The notes: generated by a model not told the origin, from the letters alone. A stretch of DNA of 34,407 nt from Bacteroidales bacterium (GCA_021738505.1 JAIPBW010000034.1:1-34407), one strand, 5' to 3'; positions 16,298-24,989 are shown, counted from the stretch's first letter. Made by a program: numbers and translations.

Positions 16298-17204
16298 AAC
16301 TGCTTATATTTTTTAAAATATATTCAAGCGGATCATCCCAAACATCTACCCATCGCATGGAAGTATCTTTTCGCAACCATGTCATCTGGCGTTTTGCATA
16401 TCGCCGGGTCTGGGTTTTAATTTTTTCTACTGCTTCATTCAGGCTCATCTTGTTATCCAGAAAAGCAAATAACTCTTTATAACCTACTGTATTCAATGCA
16501 TTGCAATTACGATAAGGATATAATGCTTTAACTTCGTCCAGCAGGCCTTTTTGCATCATCAGGTCCGTCCTTTGGTTAATGCGTTCATTCAGTAATTCAC
16601 GCTCCCATAACAGCCCAAATTTCACAATATTAAAATCACGTTCTCTGTTCTCTTTTTTTCTGAAAGAAGAAAAAGGTATTCCAGTAGCTTCAAACACCTC
16701 CACTCCCCTTTTCATCCTGTTGGGATTGCTTTTATCTACCTGCTCATAGTAAACAGGATCATGATTTTGCAGGTATTGCCTTAGGTAATCGATCCCAAAT
16801 TCGCTATAGTTTTCATCCACTGCCTCGCGGATATGAACAGGAATGTCCGGCATATCGTCTATTCCTTTGCATACTGCATCTATATACAATCCGGAACCAC
16901 CGGTCAACACCACAAAATCATAGTGTTTAAAGAGTTCATCAAGCTTTTTGAGCACATCCTGTTCAAACCGGGATACATTGTAGTTGTCTTGAATGGAAAG
17001 GTGTCCGATAAAATGGTGAGGAACGGTATCTAATTGCTTTTGTGAAGGTGCTGCTGTTCCAATTTTCATTTCTTTATAAAACTGGCGGGAGTCAGCAGAG
17101 ATAATCTCCGTACCTAATTCACGAGCTACGTCTATGCTCAGATCTGTTTTACCCGAAGCTGTGGGTCCGGTAATAACTATCAATGTTTTATGCGTTTTCT
17201 GCAT
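16290..17204 (-). CDS. miaA: tRNA dimethylallyltransferase
   Basis: This 304-residue enzyme transfers the dimethylallyl group to A37 of tRNAs reading UNN codons. It has the P-loop [11 protein letters not shown] near residue 13, the [14 protein letters not shown] substrate motif, the [10 protein letters not shown] segment and the MTWLRKD C-terminal motif. The length fits the family. It overlaps cca by 17 bases and UDG by 8 bases, so all three are translationally coupled. Confidence 0.95.
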   Translation of the reverse strand: MQKTHKTLIVITGPTASGKTDLSIDVARELGTEIISADSRQFYKEMKIGTAAPSQKQLDTVPHHFIGHLSIQDNYNVSRFEQDVLKKLDELFKHYDFVVLTGGSGLYIDAVCKGIDDMPDIPVHIREAVDENYSEFGIDYLRQYLQNHDPVYYEQVDKSNPNRMKRGVEVFEATGIPFSSFRKKENRERDFNIVKFGLLWERELLNERINQRTDLMMQKGLLDEVKALYPYRNCNALNTVGYKELFAFLDNKMSLNEAVEKIKTQTRRYAKRQMTWLRKDTSMRWVDVWDDPLEYILKNISSYG

Positions 17205-18642
17205 CAGAACGGTTGTTTTTCTTTTTGTTCTTCACAGGTGCTAATCCCATTTCGTTTGCTTTTTTAAGCATGAACTCATAAGCCTCTTCGTAATTGTTCT
17301 TTATTTCTCCGTCCAGGATAGCCTCACGGATAGCATTTTTGATCTCCCCGACTTGCCTGGAAGGTTTCAATCCAAACGTATCCATAATTTCTTCCCCACT
17401 GATGGGAGGTTGCCAATTGCGCAAGCGGTCTTGTTCTTCTACTTCTTTTAGTTTTTGCAGGACCATGTCGAAATTATTCCTGTAGCGAATAACTTTCGTT
17501 CTGTTTTTGGATGTAATATCTGCCTTACAAAGCATCATCAGATCCTCTATATTATCTCCGGCTTCAAAAAGCAAACGGCGGACGGCCGAATCTGTAACAT
17601 GATCCTCAATAAGAGCTATGGGTCTGAGATGCAAAAAGACCAACTTTTGCACATATTTCATTTTGTCATTCAAGGGCATCTTCAGTCTTTTGAAAATGCC
17701 GGGTATCATTTTAGAACCAACAACTTCATGCCCATGAAAAGTGTATCCGGTTTCTTTGGAATATCTTTTTGTCGCCGGTTTACCAATATCGTGCAATAGG
17801 GCAGCCCATCGCACCCATAAATCCCCTCCCTGCTGAGCGACATTATCCAGCACTTCAATGGTATGATAAAAATTATCTTTATGGCTCTGCTCTTTTCTTT
17901 TATCAACCCCACGAAGATTAACCATCTCAGGAAAAAACTGTTCTAAAAGACCGGTATTCAAAAGCAACTTAAAACCTCTGGAAGGTTGTTCGGCCATTAT
18001 CATTTTGTTCAGTTCGTCAATGATACGCTCCCGGGAAACGATTTTCAGGCGATGTGCATTTTTATTTAAAGCCTCGTAGGTTTCATCTTCAATAGTAAAA
18101 TCAAGCTGCGTGGCAAATCTCACCGCACGCATCATCCTCAGCGGGTCATCAGAAAATGTTTTTCCGGGTTCCAAAGGTGTTTTTATGATTTCCTGGTTGA
18201 TATGCTCCAGGCCATTAAACGGATCAACCAATTCCCCATAAGTGTCTTTGTTAAGGCTGATGGCTAACGCATTAATGGTAAAATCACGCCTAAGCTGATC
18301 ATCTTCAAGCGTACCATCCTCTACCACGGGCTTACGTGAATCTTTGTTGTATGATTCTCGACGTGCACCGACAAACTCTATCTCAAGCTCCCCGATATGA
18401 AGCATGGCCGTGCCATAATTCTTAAAAACACTGACCTTTGTTTTCGGCCCCAGAAGGCCGGCGACTTTTTTAGCTAGGGCAATACCATTGCCAACGGCTA
18501 CTATATCAATATCTTTACTATCACGTTTAAGGAAAATATCACGTACGTATCCTCCGACAACATAAGCCGGGTAACCCAACTCGCCAGCCGCCTGCGAAAT
18601 AATACCAAACGCTTTATGTTGAACAGCCTCTTTCAGAATCAT
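17188..18642 (-). CDS. cca: CCA-adding tRNA nucleotidyltransferase with HD domain
   Basis: This 484-residue protein has an N-terminal class II poly(A) polymerase/tRNA nucleotidyltransferase head: [12 protein letters not shown] and the metal-binding DIDIV, then [10 protein letters not shown]. An HD metal-dependent phosphohydrolase domain lies in the middle ([11 protein letters not shown], with the later HEVVGSKM), and the RNA-binding C-terminal part has a basic end ([10 protein letters not shown]). It adds or repairs the 3' CCA of tRNAs. It opens the leftward cca-miaA-UDG operon; a near-consensus TATTTTTA on the minus strand at about 18714-18721 is a possible -7 element. Confidence 0.93.
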   Translation of the reverse strand: MILKEAVQHKAFGIISQAAGELGYPAYVVGGYVRDIFLKRDSKDIDIVAVGNGIALAKKVAGLLGPKTKVSVFKNYGTAMLHIGELEIEFVGARRESYNKDSRKPVVEDGTLEDDQLRRDFTINALAISLNKDTYGELVDPFNGLEHINQEIIKTPLEPGKTFSDDPLRMMRAVRFATQLDFTIEDETYEALNKNAHRLKIVSRERIIDELNKMIMAEQPSRGFKLLLNTGLLEQFFPEMVNLRGVDKRKEQSHKDNFYHTIEVLDNVAQQGGDLWVRWAALLHDIGKPATKRYSKETGYTFHGHEVVGSKMIPGIFKRLKMPLNDKMKYVQKLVFLHLRPIALIEDHVTDSAVRRLLFEAGDNIEDLMMLCKADITSKNRTKVIRYRNNFDMVLQKLKEVEEQDRLRNWQPPISGEEIMDTFGLKPSRQVGEIKNAIREAILDGEIKNNYEEAYEFMLKKANEMGLAPVKNKKKNNRSDAENA

Positions 18643-18812
18643 TCGTCTAAAATTGATTTTAACGGCACAACTGTCACTGTTTATCAGTGCAGAAGCCGTA
18701 ATTCTTTACGAGTGTAAAAATACGCATTATTCAAGAGAAAAACCGAATCGGATAAGATCAATATCCAGTTATTGCTCATGGACATGTAATAGAAGATGGA
18801 GCCAATTTTGAA

Positions 18813-19382
18813 TCAGGGGCGTATCGTTTCAAATTCTCCATTTTGATGAAATCTGATAATCGTGGAGGGCTTCACATCATTCATAGAATTATGATAAAGA
18901 TCAACCACAAGATCTACCCCATTTTTTATACCCTCTGAGATCATATTAAATGTCAATGGATTTTGGTCTCCTGAAAAGTTTGCTGAAGTAGAAACAATTG
19001 GTTTCCCAAAATCTTCGATCAATCTTTTCGAAAACTCATCCCGGGTAACACGCATTGCAATAGTATTATCTTCACGAATAAGATTTTTTGCAAGATTCTT
19101 CGCGTTGTTATAGATGATTGTCAGGGGTCTGTCATAGCTTTTCAGCAAATCCCATGCAATTTCAGGTACATCATCCACATAATCCGTAATTTGATTTTCA
19201 TCGCTTACCAGCACAATGAACGTTTTTTTTTCTTTACGCTTCTTCAACTGATATATGCGTTTTATGGCTTTCGCATTGGTCGCATCACAACCAATTCCCC
19301 AAATTGTATCTGTTGGATAAACAATTATTCCGCCATCCTTAAGGACTTTAACAGCCTTTTTTATTTCTTCGTCAATCTTCAT
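18813..19382 (-). CDS. tsaC: L-threonylcarbamoyladenylate synthase (YrdC/Sua5 family)
   Basis: This 189-residue YrdC-domain-only protein makes threonylcarbamoyl-AMP for t6A37 modification of tRNA. It has the VYPTDTIWGIGCDA nucleotide-binding start, KKRKEKKTFIVLV, an RVTRDEF segment and STSANFSG near the end. It lacks the C-terminal Sua5 domain, as is usual for TsaC-type. Its start overlaps the GT9 stop by 11 bases. It is the last gene of a leftward run dapD-GT9-tsaC. Confidence 0.92.
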   Translation of the reverse strand: MKIDEEIKKAVKVLKDGGIIVYPTDTIWGIGCDATNAKAIKRIYQLKKRKEKKTFIVLVSDENQITDYVDDVPEIAWDLLKSYDRPLTIIYNNAKNLAKNLIREDNTIAMRVTRDEFSKRLIEDFGKPIVSTSANFSGDQNPLTFNMISEGIKNGVDLVVDLYHNSMNDVKPSTIIRFHQNGEFETIRP

Positions 19383-20373
19383 AATATTTTAACGGCTCTA
19401 TTAACTGATCTATTGTGATATTTTTAGCACACTTAAAATGACCTTCAGGACATTTTGAATATCCGTGCAAGCCACAAGGCCTGCAATCTAGTGATTCATT
19501 CACTTCAACAAGATGACTTTTATCCGATAACGGACCAAAACCAAAGGCCGGCACTGTGGAGCAAAACACAGCTGTTACCGGAGCATTTACTGCTGATGCC
19601 AAATGCATCGGGGCAGAGTCATTAACATAATTCATCACAGCATCTTTCATCAATGCGGCCGATTCCAATAAATTTAACCGGCCGGCAAGGTTAAATACTT
19701 TGCCGTTTGTAAAGTATTTTGCAATTTCTTCACACGCATCTCTATCTCCGGGTGCTCCTAACAAATAAACCGAATATTTATCTTTTAAATGTGTCAATAA
19801 GTTCAACCATTTATCCTTCGGTAGTTGCTTGGTAAACCAAACGGATGTTGGAGCCAGGCAAATATATGCATGTTTTTTATATTTGACAAGATTTTGAAAA
19901 TGATCGTCTAAAGGATAGATTTTTGGCCGGTGCACCCGTTTAGCAGAAATATCACTAATCAATTCAGCATTGCGCTCTACTTCATGCCTGCCATCGCCAA
20001 TAACATGTTCCTTTTTAATCGTATAAAAAGCAGATAAAGGATTTTTATTAAACCCGGCCTTTTCTTTGGCGCGTGTAAATGCGGTAATAATCCCGGAAGA
20101 CATAAAACGATGCAGGTTAATCACCCGGTCATAACGTATCTTTCGTATTTGAGATATGATGCCATACAGATTTTTTACTTTCGATCCGGATTTATCCCAT
20201 ACATAAAGAGAATGAATAAACGGATGTTTTTCAAACAATGGCTCATTCCCCTTCCTTACCAGCAAGTCCACCTGTGCATCAGGATAGTTTAAATGCAACT
20301 CCTCCAGCAAGGCTGTAGCCAGTATAGCATCTCCTATAAATGCGGTTTGTATGACCAGAAATCGTTTCCCCAT
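19372..20373 (-). CDS. Glycosyltransferase family 9 (heptosyltransferase-like)
   Basis: This 333-residue protein is of GT-B fold, family 9, which transfers ADP-heptose to LPS core. The start FLVIQTAFIGDAILATALLEEL is the N-terminal acceptor loop, LAPTSVWFTKQLPKDKW is the nucleotide-domain start, and NDSAPMHLASAVNAPVTAVF is the family signature. The cysteine cluster LDCRPCGLHGYSKCPEGHFKC near the end is typical of WaaF-like members. It overlaps dapD by one base and tsaC by 11, in a tight leftward operon. The exact core position it decorates is unknown. Confidence 0.9.
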   Translation of the reverse strand: MGKRFLVIQTAFIGDAILATALLEELHLNYPDAQVDLLVRKGNEPLFEKHPFIHSLYVWDKSGSKVKNLYGIISQIRKIRYDRVINLHRFMSSGIITAFTRAKEKAGFNKNPLSAFYTIKKEHVIGDGRHEVERNAELISDISAKRVHRPKIYPLDDHFQNLVKYKKHAYICLAPTSVWFTKQLPKDKWLNLLTHLKDKYSVYLLGAPGDRDACEEIAKYFTNGKVFNLAGRLNLLESAALMKDAVMNYVNDSAPMHLASAVNAPVTAVFCSTVPAFGFGPLSDKSHLVEVNESLDCRPCGLHGYSKCPEGHFKCAKNITIDQLIEPLKYYED

Positions 20374-21194
20374 TATACGCTTACATTAAAATCGCGAAGC
20401 ACATCATTCAGTGATGTTTTCTTATCGGTGCTTTCTTTTCGCTTACCGACAATCAAAGCACAGGAAACCTGGTATTCGCCTGCCGGAAACTTTTTGGTAT
20501 ATGACCCCGGAATAACAACCGAACGTTCAGGTATGCGGCCTTTAAACTCGACGGGCTCAACACCGCTGACGTCAATAATTTTTGTTGACTGGGTTAATAC
20601 AACATTAGCTCCCAGAACCGCTTCTTTTTCAACTTTCACCCCTTCCACGACAATACATCTGCTTCCGATAAAACAGTTGTCTTCAATAATAACAGGTGCA
20701 GCCTGGACAGGCTCCAGAACGCCGCCTATTCCAACGCCTCCACTGAGATGCACGTTTTTACCTATTTGTGCACAGGAACCCACGGTAGCCCAGGTATCAA
20801 CCATAGTCCCCTGATCAACATATGCTCCTATGTTTGTATAGGAGGGCATCATAATGACACCTTTGGATACATACGCACCATAACGGGCAAGCGCATGAGG
20901 TACAACCCGGACACCCTGTTGCTGGTAATTCTTTTTCAAAGCCATTTTATCATGAAACTGAAACGGACCTACATCCATAACTTCCATTTCGCGTATCGGG
21001 AAATACAGCAATACTGCTTTTTTGACCCACTCATTCACTTTCCATTCATTTTCAAAAGGCTCAGCTACACGCAACTCCCCTTTATCCAATAAGTCAATCA
21101 CTTTTTCAATAGCCTCGCGGGTATCTTTATTTTCTAATTTTGCGCGATCATTCCACGCTTCTTCAATAATTTGCTTGTATGCGTCCATAATCAT
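20373..21194 (-). CDS. dapD: Tetrahydrodipicolinate N-succinyltransferase
   Basis: This 273-residue hexapeptide-repeat (left-handed beta-helix) acyltransferase converts tetrahydrodipicolinate and succinyl-CoA to N-succinyl-2-amino-6-ketopimelate in the succinylase branch of lysine and meso-diaminopimelate synthesis. The repeats are visible from MPSYTNIGAYVDQGTMVDTWATVGSCAQIG through HLSGGVGIGGVLEP and CFIGSRCIVVEG, and the helical N-terminal domain has RVAEPFENEWKVNEWVKKAVLLYF. It lies 78 bases after the phosphatase gene of the sensor operon and begins the dapD-GT9-tsaC run; no terminator is evident in the gap, so readthrough from the sensor operon is possible. Confidence 0.93.
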   Translation of the reverse strand: MIMDAYKQIIEEAWNDRAKLENKDTREAIEKVIDLLDKGELRVAEPFENEWKVNEWVKKAVLLYFPIREMEVMDVGPFQFHDKMALKKNYQQQGVRVVPHALARYGAYVSKGVIMMPSYTNIGAYVDQGTMVDTWATVGSCAQIGKNVHLSGGVGIGGVLEPVQAAPVIIEDNCFIGSRCIVVEGVKVEKEAVLGANVVLTQSTKIIDVSGVEPVEFKGRIPERSVVIPGSYTKKFPAGEYQVSCALIVGKRKESTDKKTSLNDVLRDFNVSV

Positions 21195-21272
21195 TGTTTT
21201 GGCTGATCTATCTGTTTTACCTCTTTTTTATCTCCCTTTTATAAAACCAGGGCAACTAAGAAGTTATATTTT

Positions 21273-22454
21273 TTATATAAACTGGATATTTACTTTTTTC
21301 AGGAATTTATCTTCAAGTAAGCTTGCTATTCGCTTAACAACGGTTCGCCGTATTTCCAGCTCCACGGGTAAGTTAGGATCCTGATGAGCAATGTTAATCC
21401 GTGTTCCAATAATAAAGTTTACCTCATCAGATTCGCGCAACATTTTTACGATCTGGTCAGCTGGCCCTTTTCCCAGTGTTGTTTTATTATCGTACTTCTT
21501 TAAAAGTTCTGATACTTTACTCAGGGTAAGAATACCTTCTGTTAACAAATCAATCCCTTCCATATAAGATATTGGCGGAAGATCGGGATCGTCAAATTCA
21601 AAGCCATCTTCAATTTCATAACCAAGCTCCCTGCTAATAATGTCTGCTGTTGTCGCTCCTGAGATAATCTTTTTGCCTTTAAAATTTTTCACTGCTTCAG
21701 CTAATTTGATGTCATTTTCTTTTTGAAAAGGAGGACCGGTACAAATCAGCAATTTCCGGGGCTCTCTGAAATAGATAACACCGCAGCTTGTATCATCTTT
21801 TGAAACAAATCCATCATTTTTGGCTGCACGTGCTACAACACGCCGGCACAGCTTAGAAGCTGATATACCGGGTTCGTGTTCTACGGTAGTTTTGGCAAAT
21901 TCCTGCCAGTTTTCTTCTCCCCATCCTAATGGATACGCATCAGAACCCAAACCACTCTGCGTAACACCGTCCGAAGCAAAAATAATACGGTCTTCTTTTT
22001 TAGGTTTAAAGCGACAATAGCGCAATTCTTTCCCCCGGTTCTCTCCTTCCATCAAGATACATTGCCATTCGGGCATGTACATCTCGCTACCCCGCATCAC
22101 AAATGTTTGAGGATTATCATATTCCAGAATACTGACTTCCCCGTTGGATTCAATATCTACAATAGTAAAAGTGGCATAGCTAATTTTGCGCTCATCATCA
22201 ATAGGTAAGGTATTCATGATGACTTCAGCAATTCTTACCGGATCTTTGTGCTCGATAGCAAAATTCAAAGCCATTGAAGAAGTCAGTGTTGCCAGGATAT
22301 TTGCTTTCACACCATGTCCCAGACCATCCGAGAGCACAGTAACGATTCTGTTTTCTTCGCTTACACGTTTGTTAACAAAAATATCCCCGCAAATCCTTTC
22401 CCCCTCATGCGGTTTTTCTTCATGGTCTACTTCTATGTAAAAGGATTCGCTCAT
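21273..22454 (-). CDS. SpoIIE/PP2C-type serine phosphatase of the hydrogenase-sensor operon
   Basis: This 393-residue protein has a PP2C-like catalytic domain (about residues 10-230) with the metal aspartates in place: CGDIF (D24), LSDGLGHG (D43), ASDGVTQSG (D162) and KDDTSCGVI (D220/D221). The remaining 160 residues form a second alpha/beta domain of unknown identity, starting near KLLICTGPP. SpoIIE-type phosphatases normally act on phospho-Ser of anti-sigma-factor antagonists, but no such partner lies in this window. Its ATG overlaps the stop of the PAS-type sensor gene as ATGA (22451-22454), so it is translationally coupled and is the probable output of that sensor. Phosphatase-linked hydrogenase sensors are a known arrangement in anaerobes. 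Confidence 0.88.
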   Translation of the reverse strand: MSESFYIEVDHEEKPHEGERICGDIFVNKRVSEENRIVTVLSDGLGHGVKANILATLTSSMALNFAIEHKDPVRIAEVIMNTLPIDDERKISYATFTIVDIESNGEVSILEYDNPQTFVMRGSEMYMPEWQCILMEGENRGKELRYCRFKPKKEDRIIFASDGVTQSGLGSDAYPLGWGEENWQEFAKTTVEHEPGISASKLCRRVVARAAKNDGFVSKDDTSCGVIYFREPRKLLICTGPPFQKENDIKLAEAVKNFKGKKIISGATTADIISRELGYEIEDGFEFDDPDLPPISYMEGIDLLTEGILTLSKVSELLKKYDNKTTLGKGPADQIVKMLRESDEVNFIIGTRINIAHQDPNLPVELEIRRTVVKRIASLLEDKFLKKVNIQFI

Positions 22455-24346
22455 GCGTCTTTTTTACCTTTATTCTTTTCATCTTCATCTTTGTATGTTT
22501 CAATGATTGTACTTAGTTTCTTTTCAATCACTGAGGCACTTTCACCCAGCAAATAACCAATCTGCTGAACCATATTCAGATTATCATCAATCACGTCAGT
22601 CACTCTTCGTATAACCTCTTCTTTACGTACTTCAGGCTGATACATATCGCGTAATACAGCCCCTACAATTTTATTTTTATTGATTGTAAAAATGGACAAG
22701 TTGAAAAGCTTGTCTTTAAGCTTTACATCTTTATTCATGATGTCTTCATTATTCTTAATGACGAAAGAAAACAGGTTGTGAATATTATAATTCATTAAAG
22801 ACTTCAGGTCAGCTCCAACAAGTCCCGGGATGATCTCATTAATTTCGCGTGCTTCATCGCCCATGATTTCAATAAACTGCTCGTTTGATTCCAGGATTTT
22901 CAAATTTTCATCAACAATTACAACAGCGGAAGGAAGTTTTTTAAGCATCGTTGTAGATCGCTGAGAGGCTTCTTTTGCCAATTGTTGTTCATGACGTGCT
23001 GTTTTTTCAGAAAGCTCAAGGGCTTCCTGGGTTTCTTCGAGTTTTTTATTCGTTTTTCTTAACGACTCAATATACTGCCTGCTTTTTTGGGTTGTATAAG
23101 TATGGCACATTTCCGGCTGGGCAATCCCTTTGCTCACAGCGATAGCAAAATCTCGGCAGGAACGGTACCCGCATACCTGGCAGCCCATTTGTTCCGACTT
23201 GTCTTCCTGTCCAATAATTTTAAGTATCTCATTGATCTTTTCCTCGGAGGGCTCAGGCAAACGCTGATCATTTTTACTAAACGCTCTGGAATAATCCAAT
23301 TGAGAAAACAGATCCAGGTTTTCTTTCCACCTGCTTTTGGAAATGGTTTCTAATCGTTTGGCCACGTAATCGGTAACAAGGGTACGACGAACAAATTTTT
23401 TGCCTCCTCTTGATGTTCCGGGGCCCATCAGACACCCTTCGTTATAAAATAAGTTTAAGTTCCTTCGTATAAAATTGACATGTTCCTTAAACTGAAAAAT
23501 CGCATCAATCATATCTTTTTGTCCTTCAGCAGTGATCAGCTTGCCTTCCAGCAGGTCTTCACTTAATCCTGCTGTTTGCAACCATCCGCGACTGATGGGG
23601 TATAATGAGCCTTTCCAGCCAATAGGCATATCAAAATCGGAAAATTCTAACTTACTCTCTTTAATTTCGTGTTCCTGAAACATTTCACGCAACTCAACAA
23701 AGGTAAGAACAGCATCTACCTTGCTTGCTCCCGTATATTGCAAAGCCTCTTGTTTGGCTGCCACACAAGGGCCTATAGAAACAATTTTCAAATCACCCCC
23801 ATATTTTTTCCGCATAATTTTTGCCATTGCAATCATGGGCGAGACAATGGGCGCCATATTATCAACCAGTTCAGGATGAAATTTTTCAACATAACTTACA
23901 ACAGCCGGACAATTGGCAGTGATATAATATTTTCCTTTAAAATTCTCTAACAACTGCTTATACTGTGCAGCCACCACATCTACACCAAAAGCGATCTCAC
24001 TGACATAATCAAACCCTAAGGCACGGATCATCTCCACAAATTTGCGGTAATCTGTAATATCATGAAATTCGCCTGAGATAGAAGGATCCACTATAGCGGC
24101 TGTTTTTTTATCGCTTTTTAAAAGACTCAAAACAGAATCTTTTTCTTTCCTGTATTCTATAGCACCGGGAGAACAAACCGTAACGCAATGCCCACAACCA
24201 ATACATCGCTCAGGCATAAGTTCAGGATAACCCTCTTCGCCTGACACTTTTAAAGCATGAGTGGGACAAACGCGAATACAGGCATAGCAACGCTCGCAGG
24301 CAGTATTGTCTATAAATAGTAAAGGTTCTTGTTCCTTGTTTGCCAT
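22451..24346 (-). CDS. Hydrogenase-like redox sensor with PAS domain (HydS-type, phosphatase-linked)
   Basis: This 631-residue protein has two [4Fe-4S] ferredoxin motifs (C17/20/23/27 and C48/51/54/58), an [FeFe]-hydrogenase H-cluster domain (about 85-350), a further [4Fe-4S] motif (C389, C392, C397, C414), a coiled coil (about 420-465) and a PAS domain (about 465-575), then a helical tail. In the H-domain the three signature loops read TANCPA (N145, C146), IGPCVAAK (C194) and FYNEGC (Y301, C305). Relative to group A enzymes the proton-transfer Cys is Asn, and the third H-cluster ligand Cys (C499 in CpI numbering) is Tyr, so only three of four ligands remain. It is thus a sensor-type, probably non-catalytic or weakly catalytic relative of T. 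maritima HydS. The operon is small Fe-S protein, this sensor, phosphatase. Confidence 0.9.
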   Translation of the reverse strand: MANKEQEPLLFIDNTACERCYACIRVCPTHALKVSGEEGYPELMPERCIGCGHCVTVCSPGAIEYRKEKDSVLSLLKSDKKTAAIVDPSISGEFHDITDYRKFVEMIRALGFDYVSEIAFGVDVVAAQYKQLLENFKGKYYITANCPAVVSYVEKFHPELVDNMAPIVSPMIAMAKIMRKKYGGDLKIVSIGPCVAAKQEALQYTGASKVDAVLTFVELREMFQEHEIKESKLEFSDFDMPIGWKGSLYPISRGWLQTAGLSEDLLEGKLITAEGQKDMIDAIFQFKEHVNFIRRNLNLFYNEGCLMGPGTSRGGKKFVRRTLVTDYVAKRLETISKSRWKENLDLFSQLDYSRAFSKNDQRLPEPSEEKINEILKIIGQEDKSEQMGCQVCGYRSCRDFAIAVSKGIAQPEMCHTYTTQKSRQYIESLRKTNKKLEETQEALELSEKTARHEQQLAKEASQRSTTMLKKLPSAVVIVDENLKILESNEQFIEIMGDEAREINEIIPGLVGADLKSLMNYNIHNLFSFVIKNNEDIMNKDVKLKDKLFNLSIFTINKNKIVGAVLRDMYQPEVRKEEVIRRVTDVIDDNLNMVQQIGYLLGESASVIEKKLSTIIETYKDEDEKNKGKKDA

Positions 24347-24349
24347 AAA

Positions 24350-24598
24350 TTAGTCTATATTAAAATGTGCTTTCAAAGCTTTTATAGCTCTGTCTCCATC
24401 TACTTGTGTTAAAACCTGGTCATTAATTTTAAGTATTGGACCCTGCTCACACATACCAAAGCAATGGTTTCCCCGAAATTGCACATGTTTTTTCAAATCA
24501 TTTGATTTTAAAAAATCATCCACGACACGCAAAGTATTCTTATTACCTCTTGAGAAACAAGAACTTCCTAAGCAAATGGTAATTTCTATTTTTTCCAT
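24350..24598 (-). CDS. Small thioredoxin-like [2Fe-2S] ferredoxin
   Basis: This 82-residue protein is a complete thioredoxin-fold [2Fe-2S] domain of the NuoE/HydC C-terminal type with all four ligands: C9 and C14 (CLGSSC) and C46 and C50 (CFGMC). It lies first in the leftward operon, 3 bases before the PAS-type sensor gene, so it may pass electrons to that sensor. It is also the same kind of domain as the N-terminal part of HydB, which has lost its cysteines here, so it could replace that domain in trans (inference). The predicted leader is about 212 nt. Confidence 0.88.
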   Translation of the reverse strand: MEKIEITICLGSSCFSRGNKNTLRVVDDFLKSNDLKKHVQFRGNHCFGMCEQGPILKINDQVLTQVDGDRAIKALKAHFNID

Positions 24599-24616
24599 AA
24601 TTCCTCAAATATTTTC

Positions 24617-24630
24617 CTTACAATTGTAAG
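24617..24630. promoter_or_regulatory. 14-bp perfect palindrome in the ferredoxin/sensor leader
   Basis: CTTACAATTGTAAG is a perfect dyad ending 19 bases before the ferredoxin start codon, about 180 bases downstream of the predicted transcription start. It could be an operator for an unidentified regulator; no other copy was found in the window. Confidence 0.4.
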
Positions 24631-24810
24631 TAATCTATGTCAGAAATCATAATTTGAGGGAACAAAATTATGGTTCCCTTCCCAACAAATTAGAATGACT
24701 ATAAATTATACTTTTCCCGAAAGTAAATTTTAATTCAGACAACACTTCTATCCTATTGTTTTTCAGAATATAATATTACATCAACCCCATCTATTTCCAT
24801 GCTTTAAATT

Positions 24811-24828
24811 TTGTTACAAATATAACAC
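24811..24828. promoter_or_regulatory. Rex operator 1 (overlaps leftward -7 element)
   Basis: TTGTTA-CAAATA-TAACAC is an 18-bp dyad with 11 of 12 arm bases matching the Rex-type TTGTTA-N6-TAACAA. It covers the leftward -7 element at 24817-24824. Confidence 0.75.
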
Positions 24829-24848
24829 TGTTATTTTAATAACACAAA
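24817..24848 (-). promoter_or_regulatory. Promoter of the leftward ferredoxin-sensor-phosphatase operon
   Basis: On the minus strand TTTG (24848-24845), a 20-base spacer and TATATTTG (24824-24817) match the Bacteroidota consensus exactly. The -7 element lies inside Rex operator 1 and the -33 end abuts Rex operator 2. The predicted transcription start is about 24810. Confidence 0.75.
24828..24845. promoter_or_regulatory. Rex operator 2 (between the divergent promoters)
   Basis: CTGTTA-TTTTAA-TAACAC is an 18-bp dyad with 10 of 12 arm bases matching TTGTTA-N6-TAACAA. It touches operator 1 and fills the leftward promoter spacer. Confidence 0.65.
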
Positions 24849-24850
24849 TC

Positions 24851-24882
24851 TTTGTTTACAGCAATTAGGATTGTTATCTTTG
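24851..24882 (+). promoter_or_regulatory. Promoter of the rightward hydCBA-sensor-rex operon
   Basis: TTTG (24851-24854), a 20-base spacer and TATCTTTG (24875-24882) match the Bacteroidota consensus exactly. The -7 element lies wholly inside Rex operator 3. The predicted start is about 24889, with a leader of about 107 nt. Confidence 0.78.
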
Positions 24883-24888
24883 TAACAT
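24871..24888. promoter_or_regulatory. Rex operator 3 (overlaps rightward -7 element)
   Basis: TTGTTA-TCTTTG-TAACAT is an 18-bp dyad with 11 of 12 arm bases matching TTGTTA-N6-TAACAA. Bound Rex would block the rightward promoter directly. Rex itself is the last gene of that operon, implying autoregulation. Confidence 0.75.
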
Positions 24889-24956
24889 TAATGATACCTT
24901 TTTAGCTTAATGAAACAAAATAAGTTAACTGCAAAAGTAACATAAAAGAGGATTTA

Positions 24957-24989
24957 ATGGGCCGGGCCTATTCAGACCAACGAAATTAA
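24957..24989 (+). CDS. Possible 10-codon leader peptide before hydC
   Basis: ATG at 24957 opens a 10-residue frame (MGRAYSDQRN, stop at 24987-24989) that ends 6 bases before the hydC ATG. AGAGGA at 24947-24952 lies 4 bases upstream and is a better Shine-Dalgarno sequence than most genes here have. It may serve only to deliver ribosomes to hydC. Expression is unproven. Confidence 0.3.
   Translation: MGRAYSDQRN

Noticed and set aside
18675-18689. CACTG/CAGTG hairpin upstream of cca.
   Set aside because: Only 5 bp with a 5-base loop and no T-run; expected by chance.
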